Below, piece by piece: positions 1 through 9,805 of a DNA stretch of 64,000 bases. How positions within the stretch are numbered: the first letter of the stretch is position 1; each line of letters begins with the position of its first letter. The notes beneath the pieces were generated by a model. It worked only from the letters and a program-made list of their open reading frames with translations, was not told where the DNA came from and searched no databases. The position numbers and the translations under genes were made by a program. The stretch is taken from positions 62,001 to 126,000 of the forward strand of contig NZ_JAHKPH010000016.1 in NCBI RefSeq assembly GCF_018860385.1. The letters run 5' to 3'. The DNA is from Reinekea forsetii (lineage in GTDB: Bacteria; Pseudomonadota; Gammaproteobacteria; Pseudomonadales; Natronospirillaceae).

Positions 1-1
1 C

Positions 2-667
2 TCACGCGGCTATGCAGCTGGGCGCTTTAGTTTTAATGTCAAAGGTGGCCGTTGTGAAGCTTGCCAAGGCGATGGCTTAATTAAAGTTGAAATGCACTTT
101 CTAGCCGATATATACGTGGCATGTGATGTTTGCCAAAGTAAACGTTATAACCGCGAAACTCTAGAGGTACGTTATAAAGGCAAAAACATTCATGAAGTGC
201 TCGATATGACGATTGAAGACGCCTCTGAATTTTTTGAAGCTATTCCGGCGTTATCTCGTAAATTACAAACATTGATGGACGTTGGCTTGTCTTATGTAAA
301 ACTGGGCCAAAGCGCCACTACGCTTTCTGGTGGTGAGGCTCAGCGAGTCAAACTAGCCCGCGAGCTATCGAAACGAGACACTGGCAGTACTTTATATATT
401 TTAGATGAACCTACCACTGGTTTGCACTTCCAAGACATTAAGTTACTGCTCGATGTATTACATCGACTTCGTGATAACGGAAATACCGTGGTCGTTATTG
501 AGCACAACTTAGATGTCGTTAAAACGGCAGACTGGGTTGTCGATTTAGGGCCAGAAGGTGGCGTAAAAGGCGGTAACATTGTAGCGGCTGGAACGCCAGA
601 GCATGTTGCAAAAGATAAGGCATCGGCTACAGGTAAGTACTTAAAGCCGCTACTCGAAAAAGGCTAA
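2..667 (+). CDS. uvrA: UvrABC excision nuclease subunit A, C-terminal part (cut by window start)
   Basis: This is the C-terminal 221 codons of UvrA, the ATP-dependent damage-recognition subunit of nucleotide excision repair, which works with UvrB and UvrC on DNA in the cytoplasm. The frame is open from base 2, so the gene begins outside the window. The C-terminal zinc finger is visible as CEAC near the start and CDVC about 20 residues later. It is followed by the signature [12 protein letters not shown] and the Walker B stretch [11 protein letters not shown] of the second ABC domain. The protein ends with LLEKG, a normal UvrA end. A hairpin shared with the convergent HD-GYP gene follows. Family assignment is certain; only the N-terminal part is missing. 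Confidence 0.97.
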   Translation, partial: SRGYAAGRFSFNVKGGRCEACQGDGLIKVEMHFLADIYVACDVCQSKRYNRETLEVRYKGKNIHEVLDMTIEDASEFFEAIPALSRKLQTLMDVGLSYVKLGQSATTLSGGEAQRVKLARELSKRDTGSTLYILDEPTTGLHFQDIKLLLDVLHRLRDNGNTVVVIEHNLDVVKTADWVVDLGPEGGVKGGNIVAAGTPEHVAKDKASATGKYLKPLLEKG

Positions 668-676
668 GTAGCTTTA

Positions 677-706
677 AAAATCGGTGAGCGGTTACGCTTA
701 CCGATT
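677..706 (-). terminator. Hairpin between convergent uvrA and HD-GYP gene
   Basis: A 12-bp stem (679-690 with 695-706, one G-T wobble) closes a GTTA loop. On the minus strand it is followed by a short T run (ATTTTTAAA), so it resembles an intrinsic terminator for the HD-GYP gene, whose stop codon at 698-700 lies in the stem. It may also stop uvrA transcripts, with a poorer T run in that direction. Confidence 0.6.
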
Positions 707-1966
707 GTAAAGTGCGAATTCCTTTTTAATGTAAGACTTCACATCAAATCCAAAAGAACCGTTCGCCAATTCTTTTAAAATTGTAAACCCTTCAGGGTTT
801 TTGCTCGCCAAATTTACTACTCGTTCAAATGGTGTCGGCTGTTTTTTCTCATCACTGACTATTAGAATTTTACTGCTAGAAGGGTCAAGTTCATTTGCCC
901 CAATCACCACGGCTACCTCACCAGATTTAAGCTCTACTAAACAACCCACTGGGTATACGCCGATGCACTTTACAAACTCTTTTGTCAGTGCTTCGTCAAA
1001 CTGAGTACCCATATTTTTTAATAAAATATCGAGCGCAAACTCAGATGATTTAGGGGTTCCGTACACACGGTCACTGGTCATCGCATCGTACGCATCTACG
1101 ATGGAAACCAACTTTGCGTAATATGGAATGCTATCTCCGTCTAAACCTCTTGGATAACCTTTTCCATCGATACGTTCATGATGAGAGTGCGCTACTTCTA
1201 CTGCATGCCGATGGTTACCTCCCATCGACATTAATATGTTACGCCCAAAAGTTGTGTGCTGAGCCATAATCCTGGCTTCACCAGCATTGAATCGATCGGG
1301 CTTATTCAGCACTTCAATAGGAATCTTTGATTTGCCTACGTCGTGCAACAATCCACACAATGCCACTGTTTTAATCTCGAAATCGAGTAACCCTAAATGC
1401 CTAGCAAAGGTTGCACACAATATACACACATTCATACTGTGCTCAGCCGTGTAGTTATCTTTACTTTTTATTTGGCTTAAAAACCGCAACGCGTCTTTAT
1501 TGGATAACACGCTGTCAACAATCTCTTCGACAGCCTGACGGCATTCGTCCATGTTAATGTTTCGGCTGAATCGCAGGCCATCTATCACGGTGTTGGCCAT
1601 AGACCTTGCCGAATCAAAGGTAACTCGAGCAGAGTCAACGGCCTTTTCGAATGGCACCTGATCTTTATAGGCAACAGGAATATCGGTTACTGGCCCATCA
1701 ACACCTGGTCTCCGTGTTTTTCCGTTTCTGTTTTTGGGTTTCGCCGCCAACATACGTTTAAAGGCTTCTACTTCTTCCATCTTTACTTGCACAAATACTT
1801 GTTCACATTGGGCTTGCAGCTGATAGATTTCTTCTTGGGATTTAATGATAAACCCTTGAAGTAAGAAGTTTGTTTCTTTCCAAGGACGATCCAGGCTAAC
1901 AATATTCATTCCAATTTCTAAATCTGAGACTGAGATTGGAACATCATGATATTGAAGGTGCTTCAT
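698..1966 (-). CDS. HD-GYP domain cyclic-di-GMP phosphodiesterase with DUF3391 N-terminus
   Basis: A 422-residue cytoplasmic protein. Residues ~8-70 resemble DUF3391, the module that often precedes HD-GYP domains. The HD-GYP domain follows at ~150-360. Visible metal and catalytic residues are the HD pair at 208-209 (LLHDVGK), HHE at 262-264 and GxGYP at 268-272, then DAYDAMTSDR at 291-300, a conserved HD-GYP signature. The known activity of the family is hydrolysis of cyclic-di-GMP to GMP, and all the key residues look intact. No receiver or sensor domain is seen, so the input is unknown. It stands 56 nt upstream of cnoX on the same strand in genomic order, so cnoX-to-HD-GYP co-transcription is possible. 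The call is firm at family level; substrate is inferred. Confidence 0.9.
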   Translation of the reverse strand: MKHLQYHDVPISVSDLEIGMNIVSLDRPWKETNFLLQGFIIKSQEEIYQLQAQCEQVFVQVKMEEVEAFKRMLAAKPKNRNGKTRRPGVDGPVTDIPVAYKDQVPFEKAVDSARVTFDSARSMANTVIDGLRFSRNINMDECRQAVEEIVDSVLSNKDALRFLSQIKSKDNYTAEHSMNVCILCATFARHLGLLDFEIKTVALCGLLHDVGKSKIPIEVLNKPDRFNAGEARIMAQHTTFGRNILMSMGGNHRHAVEVAHSHHERIDGKGYPRGLDGDSIPYYAKLVSIVDAYDAMTSDRVYGTPKSSEFALDILLKNMGTQFDEALTKEFVKCIGVYPVGCLVELKSGEVAVVIGANELDPSSSKILIVSDEKKQPTPFERVVNLASKNPEGFTILKELANGSFGFDVKSYIKKEFALYNR

Positions 1967-2022
1967 ACGTGTAGAACCTCAAAGCGGCTGCTTGGTATTT
2001 GAACAATAAAAGATGAATAAAC

Positions 2023-2880
2023 TCAGTATAGCAAAGTAAATAATTTTCGCTGGTAACGTGCGGCTAATGCATCTCCCGCTGGCAATCCACTGATCACATC
2101 TAAGAATATCTTCTTAGCGCCGCCGTCAAGGTAGTTTATATCCGCCTTTAATACGTCTAACAACAACTCTAACGCGTCTTCAACCCGTTCGACCTGACTG
2201 TATTGAACGCCCAGCTCATATTTGAGCTCGGTGTTTTCTGGGTCTGTTTCCAGCTTAGCTTGTAATTCGCGTAATTCAGGGGTGTCAGCGGCCTCTTTCA
2301 TCAATTCAATTTTGGCCATAATTGGCTCATAACTTGGATGAAGTTTTTGCTCTAAACTAGCTTCTGATAAAACAGCTTCAGCTTCTGACCAGCGTTTCAA
2401 AGATACATAACATTCCGCAATCAGAATGGCGACCTCGAAGACTTCCTCACTTAATGTATAAGCTTCTAACAACAGAGGCAGAGCCTGCTGGAAATCCTGC
2501 TGTTCCATCAGCCGCTGGGCTGCTTGCGCTTTTAATTGCCATTCACTGGGTAAAAAAGGCGCTATCTTTTCACGAATAACACTTTCTGGCTCGGCACCTT
2601 GAAACGCATCAACGGGCTGACCATCTTTAATGAGTGCTACGGTTGGTAAGCTTTGAACGCCAAAATTTGCTGTTATTGCCTGTTGTTCATCGGCATTTAC
2701 TTTAGCTAACAGCAGCTGGCCATCGTATTCTGCCACCAATTTTTCAAGAATGGGTCCTAAAGCTTTGCAAGGTGCACACCAGTCTGCCCAGAAATCAAGC
2801 AACACAAGTCTCTGCTTAGATTCTTCAAACATAATGTGTTGGAAATTTTCCTGCGTTACGTCTACAACATGACTCTGCAT
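2023..2880 (-). CDS. cnoX: CnoX/YbbN-type thioredoxin-TPR chaperedoxin
   Basis: A 285-residue protein made of a thioredoxin domain (residues ~1-110) followed by alpha-helical TPR-like repeats (~115-285). This matches the E. coli CnoX (YbbN) architecture, a chaperone-oxidoreductase that protects proteins from hypochlorite and hands clients to GroEL or DnaK. The redox motif CAPC is at 35-38, with the cis-proline near residue 79 (SLPT). E. coli CnoX lacks a standard CxxC and is redox-poor, so this homologue looks like a redox-competent member. The start ATG at 2880 is the only sensible one. It is divergent from the M16 protease gene across a 154-bp gap that must hold both promoters. High confidence in the family; client range is inferred. 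Confidence 0.88.
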   Translation of the reverse strand: MQSHVVDVTQENFQHIMFEESKQRLVLLDFWADWCAPCKALGPILEKLVAEYDGQLLLAKVNADEQQAITANFGVQSLPTVALIKDGQPVDAFQGAEPESVIREKIAPFLPSEWQLKAQAAQRLMEQQDFQQALPLLLEAYTLSEEVFEVAILIAECYVSLKRWSEAEAVLSEASLEQKLHPSYEPIMAKIELMKEAADTPELRELQAKLETDPENTELKYELGVQYSQVERVEDALELLLDVLKADINYLDGGAKKIFLDVISGLPAGDALAARYQRKLFTLLY

Positions 2881-3034
2881 GTGACCTCACCCTCATTTAA
2901 ATTCAAAAGACCCTATTATGCGGCTAAATCGGTAAATCTCCAATTATTCCGACTAGCGCTCTAGAGCTGGCCTCGTTAAAATGACTCTTTTATTCTCCGA
3001 CGATTCAGTCTGGATTATTTTTAAGGGGTTTCTA

Positions 3035-5944
3035 ATGAAAAAAGGCGTTCTTATCGCCCTCAGCGTGCTGATAGTGGTTGTGTTAGTCGTCACCGGTATT
3101 TGGTGGCTTAAGCCGAAAGAAACAGGGGAAAACCCCTCAAACATCATTGTTAGCGATGCTGAAACTCGCCACTTTAAAGCATTGACGTTAAAAAATGGCC
3201 TTAAAGTTGTTTTAGTATCAGACCCCAGCGCCGAAAAAGCGGCCGCTGCGATGAACGTATTTGTCGGCTCATGGGCAAACCCTAAAGACAAGCAGGGCCT
3301 AGCTCACTTTTTAGAACACATGTTATTTCTCGGTACCGAAAAATACCCCGAAGCCGATGCCTACCAACAATTTATTGAAAAGAACGGTGGCAGCGACAAT
3401 GCCTATACCAGTTCGGAAAACACTCTGTACCATTTTGATATTAACGCGCCGGCACTACCTGAAGCACTCGACCGCTTTGCACAATTTTTTATTGCACCAT
3501 TATTTGACCCTGTTTACTCCGACAGAGAAAGAAATGCTGTTCACTCAGAATATAGCGCGAGCCTGCAAAATGACGGCCGACGCATTGAAGATGCTATCCG
3601 CGAAGTAGTCAATCCGAATCATCCTGCTGCCATGCTCAGCGTTGGTACATTAGATACATTAGCAACCGATAACATGAGTGACAGGCTGAAACAATTTTAC
3701 AAAGAGCATTATGTTTCCTCGCGTATGGCTTTAGCGATTTACGCGCCACAATCGATGGATCAACTTGAAACCTGGGTAACGGAAAATTTTAGCGGCATTC
3801 GAGACATAGAAAGTAATGCCCCGATTTATGATCAAGCCCTTCTTTCTCCCAGCCAATTGCCGTTGTTACTAGAGGTTGAACCCCGCAGTGAACTTCGCCA
3901 ACTAAACTTTAGATTTCCAATAGAAGGCACCGCTAAATCGATAGCAAACCGACCAGAAAACTACGTTGCCCACCTGCTTGGGCATGAATCAACTGGGTCT
4001 TTATTATCTGAGTTGAAGAGCAAGGGATGGGCAGAACAACTTTCCGCCGGCTCTTACGGATTAACAGAATCAAATACTACCTTTAATGTAACCATTGATC
4101 TCACTCCCGAAGGTGTTGAAAACTGGGAGGCTATTGGTGAGTTATTATTTGCTCAAATAGAGCTAATATCTAACCAGGGTATTCAGCAATGGATATTTGA
4201 TGAACAGCAACAAATCAATGAAATTGGGTTCCAGTTTTCTGAAAAAGTATCCGCTAGCCAAACAGCAACCGTGCTTGCGGAGCGTTTACGTTATTACCCA
4301 ATGGAAAATTTACTTTCAGGTCCATTTCGCATGGAAAGCTTTAATCCCGATCAAATTAAAGCCGTATTAAAAAAGCTCAAACCTGATAATGCATTGATTG
4401 TGCTGACGCATCCTAGCGCGAAGACTACAAAGTTGAGTCAATACTACCAAACTCCCTATGGCGTTAGTGACCTGCCGGGTAATTTACTCGCTAATTGGCG
4501 CTCACCCACGCTAGACACCAACTTAGCGTTACCTACACCTAACCCATTTATACCATCTCAATTAACGGTTTATCCGTTAGAGCATGAAGAATCTGGTTTG
4601 TTTTCAGCCAACCCGCAGCGAATAATTATAGAAGAGAATATTACCGTTTGGTTTGAACAAGATGATAAGTTTAAAACACCCAAGGTGGATGTTCACATTT
4701 TGCTAGAAACCGATTTCGCTAACCAGTCAGCGTTAAATAGTTCAGCAACTTCACTATACTTAATGCTCATCAATGATGCGCTTAATGAAGTTCGCTATGA
4801 AGCGAGTTTGGCAGGTTCCGGTTATGGCATTAGCTTAGTGGATAATGGCCTCCTTATTCGCCTGTATGGTTATCAAGATAAACTTCAACTGCTGCTCGAC
4901 ACCCTTTTATTAGAACTTGCGGAGCATGAAATTAATGCAGATCGTTTGGCAGTAAAACGCGAAGAGTTTTTACGTAATTTAAGAAATGCAGATGAAGAAC
5001 CCGTGATTCGCCAAGTGGTGCGGCGATTTAACGAATGGCTAATCAGCAATACATTCTCTGTTGAGGCAAAGCTCGAAGCCGTGCAACAACTTACTAAAGC
5101 TCAGCTGGAAGAATCACGCGGTCAATGGTTAACATCAAGCAAACTCAATGTGCTCATTCACGGCAATTTAGTTAAAGGCGATGCTATTCGTTGGGCGAAT
5201 CGAATTAATTCTATCATCCCACAACAGAGTTCGGCCGACGTCAGCCGGCAGTTAGCGAAGATACCTACCCGTACCTTTGTCGATTCTATATTTATAGATC
5301 ACTCTGACTCAGCTTTTTTACAATATTACCAAGGTGAAAACGCCTCTCTTAGAGAGCGAGCACTATATGCTCTATTGGCTGATATGATCAGCGCGCCCTA
5401 TTTTACCGAACTAAGAACAAAAGAGCAGCTTGGTTATATTGTTATGGCACGACCCTATCCGCTTGATGGTCATCCTGGCATGGTGTTATATATCCAATCA
5501 CCAAGTACAGACCCTGCTCTGTTGCAGCTTTACTCAGACCGTTTCTTAAACCGTTACCGGCAAACACTGCAATCGTTGAGTGATGAAGAATTTAATATTT
5601 TTAAAGAAGGTTTAAAAACTAATTTACTCGAAGACGATAAGAACTTATATCAGTTGAGCAGTCGTTATTGGAATAACATTCAAGATGAAAACTACAACTT
5701 TAACAGCTACCGTCGCATAGCCCACGAAGTTGATCAGATCAGCTTAGATGGATTTAAACGATTCTATGAGAATCGTGTATTGGCGGACAACGTTCGTAGT
5801 TTATCACTGCACCAAATAGGAAAAGATATGAAAGCAGATTACAAAGACCATATGGAAAGTATTGTCGGCTTGTATCCTTTAGAAGAACCTAAGCAGTGGC
5901 CAGAAGATGTTTCTTGGGTTTCACCGACCTTTAACAATCAATAA
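3035..5944 (+). CDS. ptrA: Pitrilysin-type M16 zinc metallopeptidase, membrane-anchored
   Basis: 969 residues from ATG 3035, chosen because AAGGGG lies just upstream and because the codons before it look non-coding. It belongs to the insulinase/pitrilysin family (protease III of E. coli, 962 aa), which degrades small peptides in the periplasm. The inverted zinc motif HFLEH is at 91-95 (H91, catalytic E94, H95). The third ligand is Glu172 in the ERNAVHSEY stretch, the same spacing as H88/E91/H92/E169 in pitrilysin. The C-terminal half shows the inactive M16 repeats, including the RTKEQLGY segment. The N-terminus is MKKGV followed by ~18 hydrophobic residues and no clear AxA cleavage site, so it may stay membrane-tethered. 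A strong terminator follows. Confidence 0.92.
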   Translation: MKKGVLIALSVLIVVVLVVTGIWWLKPKETGENPSNIIVSDAETRHFKALTLKNGLKVVLVSDPSAEKAAAAMNVFVGSWANPKDKQGLAHFLEHMLFLGTEKYPEADAYQQFIEKNGGSDNAYTSSENTLYHFDINAPALPEALDRFAQFFIAPLFDPVYSDRERNAVHSEYSASLQNDGRRIEDAIREVVNPNHPAAMLSVGTLDTLATDNMSDRLKQFYKEHYVSSRMALAIYAPQSMDQLETWVTENFSGIRDIESNAPIYDQALLSPSQLPLLLEVEPRSELRQLNFRFPIEGTAKSIANRPENYVAHLLGHESTGSLLSELKSKGWAEQLSAGSYGLTESNTTFNVTIDLTPEGVENWEAIGELLFAQIELISNQGIQQWIFDEQQQINEIGFQFSEKVSASQTATVLAERLRYYPMENLLSGPFRMESFNPDQIKAVLKKLKPDNALIVLTHPSAKTTKLSQYYQTPYGVSDLPGNLLANWRSPTLDTNLALPTPNPFIPSQLTVYPLEHEESGLFSANPQRIIIEENITVWFEQDDKFKTPKVDVHILLETDFANQSALNSSATSLYLMLINDALNEVRYEASLAGSGYGISLVDNGLLIRLYGYQDKLQLLLDTLLLELAEHEINADRLAVKREEFLRNLRNADEEPVIRQVVRRFNEWLISNTFSVEAKLEAVQQLTKAQLEESRGQWLTSSKLNVLIHGNLVKGDAIRWANRINSIIPQQSSADVSRQLAKIPTRTFVDSIFIDHSDSAFLQYYQGENASLRERALYALLADMISAPYFTELRTKEQLGYIVMARPYPLDGHPGMVLYIQSPSTDPALLQLYSDRFLNRYRQTLQSLSDEEFNIFKEGLKTNLLEDDKNLYQLSSRYWNNIQDENYNFNSYRRIAHEVDQISLDGFKRFYENRVLADNVRSLSLHQIGKDMKADYKDHMESIVGLYPLEEPKQWPEDVSWVSPTFNNQ

Positions 5945-5955
5945 TAGACAACAAT

Positions 5956-5984
5956 AAAAAACGGCGCATTATGCGCCGTTTTTT
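5956..5984. terminator. Bidirectional intrinsic terminator
   Basis: A near-perfect palindrome with 14-bp arms (5956-5969 and 5971-5984) has a GC-rich core, ACGGCGCAT/ATGCGCCGT, flanked by A6 and T6. It works as an intrinsic terminator on both strands and separates the convergent M16 protease and kinase-like genes. Confidence 0.9.
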
Positions 5985-5985
5985 A

Positions 5986-7017
5986 TTACTCATAATTTTG
6001 TTCAAAAGGATTTCTAGGAATAATTATTAACACCTCTGTACCTTGATCAGATGCGTTAATATCTAATTGCCCATTAAGTAGCTGCGCCATGCGCCGAGCA
6101 ACCACAAACGTAAGACCAGGACCCACATCTTGTCCATTTTCTAGAATAGCCACATATTCCGTTAATACTCGCTTTAATTGCTCTTCAGAAAGTACGCGCC
6201 CATCTATTGCAAATGTTATCCGTAAAGCATCGCCAATATCTGCATCTAAATAGCCAATTAAATGCACCGTAAGTTTTGTATCGTGGTTCATTCTGATCAG
6301 TGCGCGTGCTACCCGCGACAATAAATTTTCTAACCAGAGTTCATCGGCCATTATAGGCATATGATCTTCTGGGTTATCTAACTTCACGGAAACTTTATGG
6401 CCTTTGCCAAATGCATTCCAGTCGTCAACCAATGGACCTATTTGTTCAATAAAATTCATTTCATGGAGCTGTGGAATTTCAGATTTCAATTCTAATTTCG
6501 CTAAAGACTTTAAATCAAAAGCATACTGCTTCATGCCTTTCGCTCGAAACTCTACTTGTTGGTTTAAATCATCACTTGACTGATGAGAAATTTCTATCAA
6601 CTCATCCATGGCATGATCCAAGGCATTCGCCATGTTTTGCAAGGCGTGATCCTTTTCTTGGGTTGAATTTAAAACAATGCGTCTCAATTCACCTGATTTC
6701 TTGGAATCATACTCGTAACGATCAATTTTTAATCGAGCTTCTTGCACTTGCCGCTTAGTCGCACTATGGGCTTTATTTGTTTCAGCTAACTCAATTTGGG
6801 ACTGATTCAACGTTGCCAAGCTCGCGCCAACAGATACAACTAATAGGGACAGTATCGTGACTAGCTTCCACACCTCAACTTGGTTATAAAGCAGCCAGAT
6901 TGAGCTTAAACCTAAAGCCAGCCAAGCCACCAACATAATTACTAAAAATTGCTTCAAACGAGATGCTTTTGTCACTCGTACACTCTCCAGAAAAAAGAGC
7001 AATAATTGCTCAATCAA
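5986..7017 (-). CDS. Membrane histidine-kinase-like protein with degenerate ATPase boxes
   Basis: A 343-residue protein. Two hydrophobic segments at ~24-44 and ~50-70 form a membrane anchor with almost no periplasmic loop. A predicted coiled coil (~72-150) follows, then a GHKL-ATPase-like C-terminal domain (~190-338). The G2-like box GPGLTFVVARRMAQLLNGQ and the ending GTEVLIIIP are recognisable. The N box has lost its Asn (LWLENLLSRVARALIRM), the G1 box reads FAIDGRVLSEE instead of DNGxG, and the candidate phospho-acceptor helix (DELIEISHQSS) is atypical. It may therefore be a pseudokinase or a very divergent sensor. It is divergently transcribed from the CheX-like gene 76 bp away. Function is not established. 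Confidence 0.6.
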   Translation of the reverse strand: MIEQLLLFFLESVRVTKASRLKQFLVIMLVAWLALGLSSIWLLYNQVEVWKLVTILSLLVVSVGASLATLNQSQIELAETNKAHSATKRQVQEARLKIDRYEYDSKKSGELRRIVLNSTQEKDHALQNMANALDHAMDELIEISHQSSDDLNQQVEFRAKGMKQYAFDLKSLAKLELKSEIPQLHEMNFIEQIGPLVDDWNAFGKGHKVSVKLDNPEDHMPIMADELWLENLLSRVARALIRMNHDTKLTVHLIGYLDADIGDALRITFAIDGRVLSEEQLKRVLTEYVAILENGQDVGPGLTFVVARRMAQLLNGQLDINASDQGTEVLIIIPRNPFEQNYE

Positions 7018-7093
7018 AAAAAATATAAATATAAAGCTGCATTCTGCCAGATATCTACTAACTTTAGCAGTAGTATATAAATTCGTGAGTATT

Positions 7094-7558
7094 ATGGACG
7101 TTAAATTAATTAACCCATTTGTAGAAGCCCTTTTAGAAGTGACTGAAAGTATGGCTCAGCTGACGGGGGAAATAGGTAAGCCATCAATTAAGGTCGGAGA
7201 CGATGCTCAAGGGGTTGTTAGCGGCTATATTTTATTAAATAGTTCGAGTAACAATGGGTCATTATCGATCACCTTTACTGAAGACGTTCTTTTGGATATC
7301 TACCAAAAAATGCTCGGGGAACCATTAGAGCAATTAGATGATTCGGCTTACGACTTAGTCGGAGAAATCACCAACATGGTATGTGGCGGTGCAAAACGCC
7401 GACTCAGTGAGCAAGGGCTTGATTTCGACTTAGCCACACCCAGTATTATAAAAGGCGAAGGGCATAAAGTAGAGCATTTAGACAATAAACCCGTTGTTGT
7501 TTTACCGTTTACATTTGAAAAGGGTGAAATTTTCATCGAAGTCTGCTTGAACCGTTGA
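7094..7558 (+). CDS. cheX: CheX-family chemotaxis phosphatase
   Basis: A protein of ~154 residues from ATG 7094. A GTG at 7085 in frame would add three residues, and neither has a strong Shine-Dalgarno. It matches the CheC/CheX/FliY phosphatase fold, which removes phosphate from CheY-type receivers. The key motif E-x2-N is present in [14 protein letters not shown] (Glu91, Asn94), and a beta-rich centre GSLSITF and final [17 protein letters not shown] fit CheX. No che cluster lies near it, so its receiver partner is elsewhere or is not chemotactic. The divergent degenerate kinase is the only signalling gene beside it. The deo operon begins 59 bp downstream. Confidence 0.8.
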   Translation: MDVKLINPFVEALLEVTESMAQLTGEIGKPSIKVGDDAQGVVSGYILLNSSSNNGSLSITFTEDVLLDIYQKMLGEPLEQLDDSAYDLVGEITNMVCGGAKRRLSEQGLDFDLATPSIIKGEGHKVEHLDNKPVVVLPFTFEKGEIFIEVCLNR

Positions 7559-7583
7559 GTTCAGGGTCATTTAAGCCTAGAAT
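7555..7583 (+). promoter_or_regulatory. Candidate sigma-70 promoter of the deo operon
   Basis: TTGAGT (7555-7560) and TAGAAT (7578-7583) are spaced by exactly 17 bp and lie 35 bp upstream of the deoC ATG. The box overlaps the cheX stop codon. It is a consensus match only, and no DeoR or CytR operator was recognised. Confidence 0.4.
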
Positions 7584-7617
7584 AAGCCTTATTTATTTGA
7601 CCAAACGGACAACAATA

Positions 7618-8388
7618 ATGACTCAGCTTCAAGAATCTGCCCGCAAAGCCTTATCCCTAATGGATCTTACTTCGCTTAACGACAACGATACCGATGCCGT
7701 TATTGAAGCTTTATGCCAACAAGCGAAAACACCCGAAGGGCACCCAGCTGCAGTCTGCGTTTATCCGAAATTTATAAAAACGGCTAAATCACAGCTAACG
7801 GCCTTAGAGTTAGATCAAGTTAAAATTGCGACTGTTACCAACTTTCCGGATGGTAGCGACAATATCGAGCGCGCCGTAAATGAAACAATTCAAGCCGTTA
7901 AAGATGGTACCGATGAAGTCGATGTTGTTTTCCCTTACCGAGCATTAATGGCAGGGAACACCGAAGTAGGCTATGAGTTAGTTAAGCAATGTAAAGCCGC
8001 CTGTGGCGACGCTGTTCAGTTAAAAGTCATCATTGAATCAGGTGAACTTAAAACAGATGCATTGATTAAGAGTGCATCTGAAATTTCAATTAATGCCGGT
8101 GCAGACTTCATTAAAACCAGTACTGGTAAAGTAGCCGTTAATGCCACCTTAGAAGCGGCTAGCATTATGATTCAAGCCATCAAAGACAGCCAAAAGCCGG
8201 TCGGATTTAAAGCCGCTGGCGGTGTACGAAGCGCTGAAGACGCTGCTGAGTACCTAAAATTAGCGGCTTCAATCATGGGAGATGCTTGGGTTACCACTCA
8301 AACATTCCGTTTTGGTGCCAGCAGCCTACTGGGCAGCCTTTTAGAAACTCTCGGCCATCAATCATCATCTAGCAAAAGCGGCTACTAA
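7618..8388 (+). CDS. deoC: Deoxyribose-phosphate aldolase
   Basis: A 256-residue cytosolic class I aldolase that splits 2-deoxyribose 5-phosphate into glyceraldehyde 3-phosphate and acetaldehyde. It is very close to E. coli DeoC (259 aa) along its whole length. The Schiff-base lysine is K166 in FIKTSTGK, the helper lysine is K198 in GFKAAGG, and the catalytic Asp is D102 in [14 protein letters not shown]. The open frame extends 21 codons further upstream, but homology begins at ATG 7618, which is used here. It is the first gene of deoC-deoA-deoB, so the operon can convert deoxynucleosides to central-metabolism intermediates. Confidence 0.97.
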   Translation: MTQLQESARKALSLMDLTSLNDNDTDAVIEALCQQAKTPEGHPAAVCVYPKFIKTAKSQLTALELDQVKIATVTNFPDGSDNIERAVNETIQAVKDGTDEVDVVFPYRALMAGNTEVGYELVKQCKAACGDAVQLKVIIESGELKTDALIKSASEISINAGADFIKTSTGKVAVNATLEAASIMIQAIKDSQKPVGFKAAGGVRSAEDAAEYLKLAASIMGDAWVTTQTFRFGASSLLGSLLETLGHQSSSSKSGY

Positions 8389-8410
8389 TAAATTATATAT
8401 GAGGCAAGGC

Positions 8411-9727
8411 ATGTATTTACCCCAAGAAATTATTCGTCGGAAACGCAACAATGAAATTCTAACCACAGAAGAAATCCAGTGGTTTGTAAAAGGTATTCAC
8501 GACGAAAGCGTGACCGAAGGCCAGATTGGTGCGTTTGCAATGGCCGTTTACTTTAAAGGCATGAACATTGAAGAGCGTATTGCGCTAACTCTAGCCATGC
8601 GTGATTCTGGTCACGTTCTAGATTGGTCAGATTTTAATGGACCTATCGTCGATAAGCACAGTACTGGCGGTGTTGGTGATGTGGTGAGTTTAATGCTTGG
8701 CCCGATGGTTGCTGCCGTTGGCGGGTACGTTCCAATGATTTCAGGCCGAGGTTTAGGGCATACAGGCGGTACATTAGACAAGTTTGAAAGTATTCCAGGA
8801 TACGACCCCTACCCTAACAACGATCGTTTTAGAGACATCGTTCGTGATGTAGGTGTAGCCATTATTGGTCAAACCGGCAATCTCGCCCCAGCCGACAAGC
8901 GCTTCTACGGAATTCGAGATGTGACCGCTACGGTAGAGAGTATCGATTTAATCACGGCGTCTATCCTTTCGAAAAAACTCGCAGCAGGCTTAGACGCACT
9001 GGTGATGGATGTGAAAGTAGGCGACGGTGCCTTTATGCCTAGCTACGAAGACAGTAAAGCCTTAGCGCAGAGCATTGTAAAAGTCGCCAACGGCGCTGGC
9101 ACACAAACGACCGCCTTATTAACGGACATGAACCAAGTGTTAGCACGTTCAGCGGGCAATGCTGTGGAAGTGCGCGAAGCTGTACGTTACTTATCAGGTG
9201 ACTATCGCGATCAGGCATTACATGAAGTCACCATGGCTTTATGTGCAGAAATGGTCGTCAGTGCAAAATTAGCGACTAATCTAGAGCAAGCGCATGAAAA
9301 GCTACAGGCAGCGCTCGATAGCGGCAAAGCTTTAGAAGTATTTTCAAAAATGGTCGGTGCTTTAGGTGGTCCAAACGATTTTGTTGAAAAAATGGAATCT
9401 TACTTGCCACATGCACCACTCAAGCTAACCTTAACAGCTCCGCAAGCAGGCTACATTAGCTCCATTAAAACGCGTGAACTAGGGTTAGCGGTTGTTCAAT
9501 TAGGCGGCGGTCGTTCTCGTGCGGATCAAAAAGTTGATCATGCTGTTGGATTAGACAATATTGTTAAAATTGGTGAGCAAGTAGCACAAGGTGACCCGTT
9601 ATTAGAGGTGCACGTTCGTGATCAAGCCCAATACGACAGTGTAAAAGAACGATTATTGTCGTCATTTACCGTCTCTGACCAAAAACCAGACGCATTACAG
9701 TCTGTATATGAAACTGTGACGGGTTAA
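8411..9727 (+). CDS. deoA: Thymidine phosphorylase
   Basis: A 438-residue cytosolic enzyme catalysing thymidine + phosphate to thymine + deoxyribose 1-phosphate. It aligns over its full length with E. coli DeoA (440 aa). Seen directly are the family signature in [14 protein letters not shown], the phosphate-binding KHSTGGVGD, and the segments [12 protein letters not shown] and GGGRSRADQ. The start ATG 8411 is preceded by GAGG at 8401-8404 with good spacing; an in-frame ATG 12 nt earlier is less likely. It is 22 nt downstream of deoC, in the same operon. Confidence 0.97.
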   Translation: MYLPQEIIRRKRNNEILTTEEIQWFVKGIHDESVTEGQIGAFAMAVYFKGMNIEERIALTLAMRDSGHVLDWSDFNGPIVDKHSTGGVGDVVSLMLGPMVAAVGGYVPMISGRGLGHTGGTLDKFESIPGYDPYPNNDRFRDIVRDVGVAIIGQTGNLAPADKRFYGIRDVTATVESIDLITASILSKKLAAGLDALVMDVKVGDGAFMPSYEDSKALAQSIVKVANGAGTQTTALLTDMNQVLARSAGNAVEVREAVRYLSGDYRDQALHEVTMALCAEMVVSAKLATNLEQAHEKLQAALDSGKALEVFSKMVGALGGPNDFVEKMESYLPHAPLKLTLTAPQAGYISSIKTRELGLAVVQLGGGRSRADQKVDHAVGLDNIVKIGEQVAQGDPLLEVHVRDQAQYDSVKERLLSSFTVSDQKPDALQSVYETVTG

Positions 9728-9805
9728 CCTCGTCATTTTTAGGCGCAAAGCTCTTTTTGGGGTATTGCGCTTTTCCCCTCACAGTCATACAAAAAGGTGA
9801 ACCAC

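Noticed and set aside
9743-9770. GCGCAA...TTGCGC with TTTT in the deoA-deoB gap, possible terminator
   Set aside because: Only a 6-bp stem with a 16-nt loop; deoB clearly belongs to the operon and has a good ribosome-binding site.
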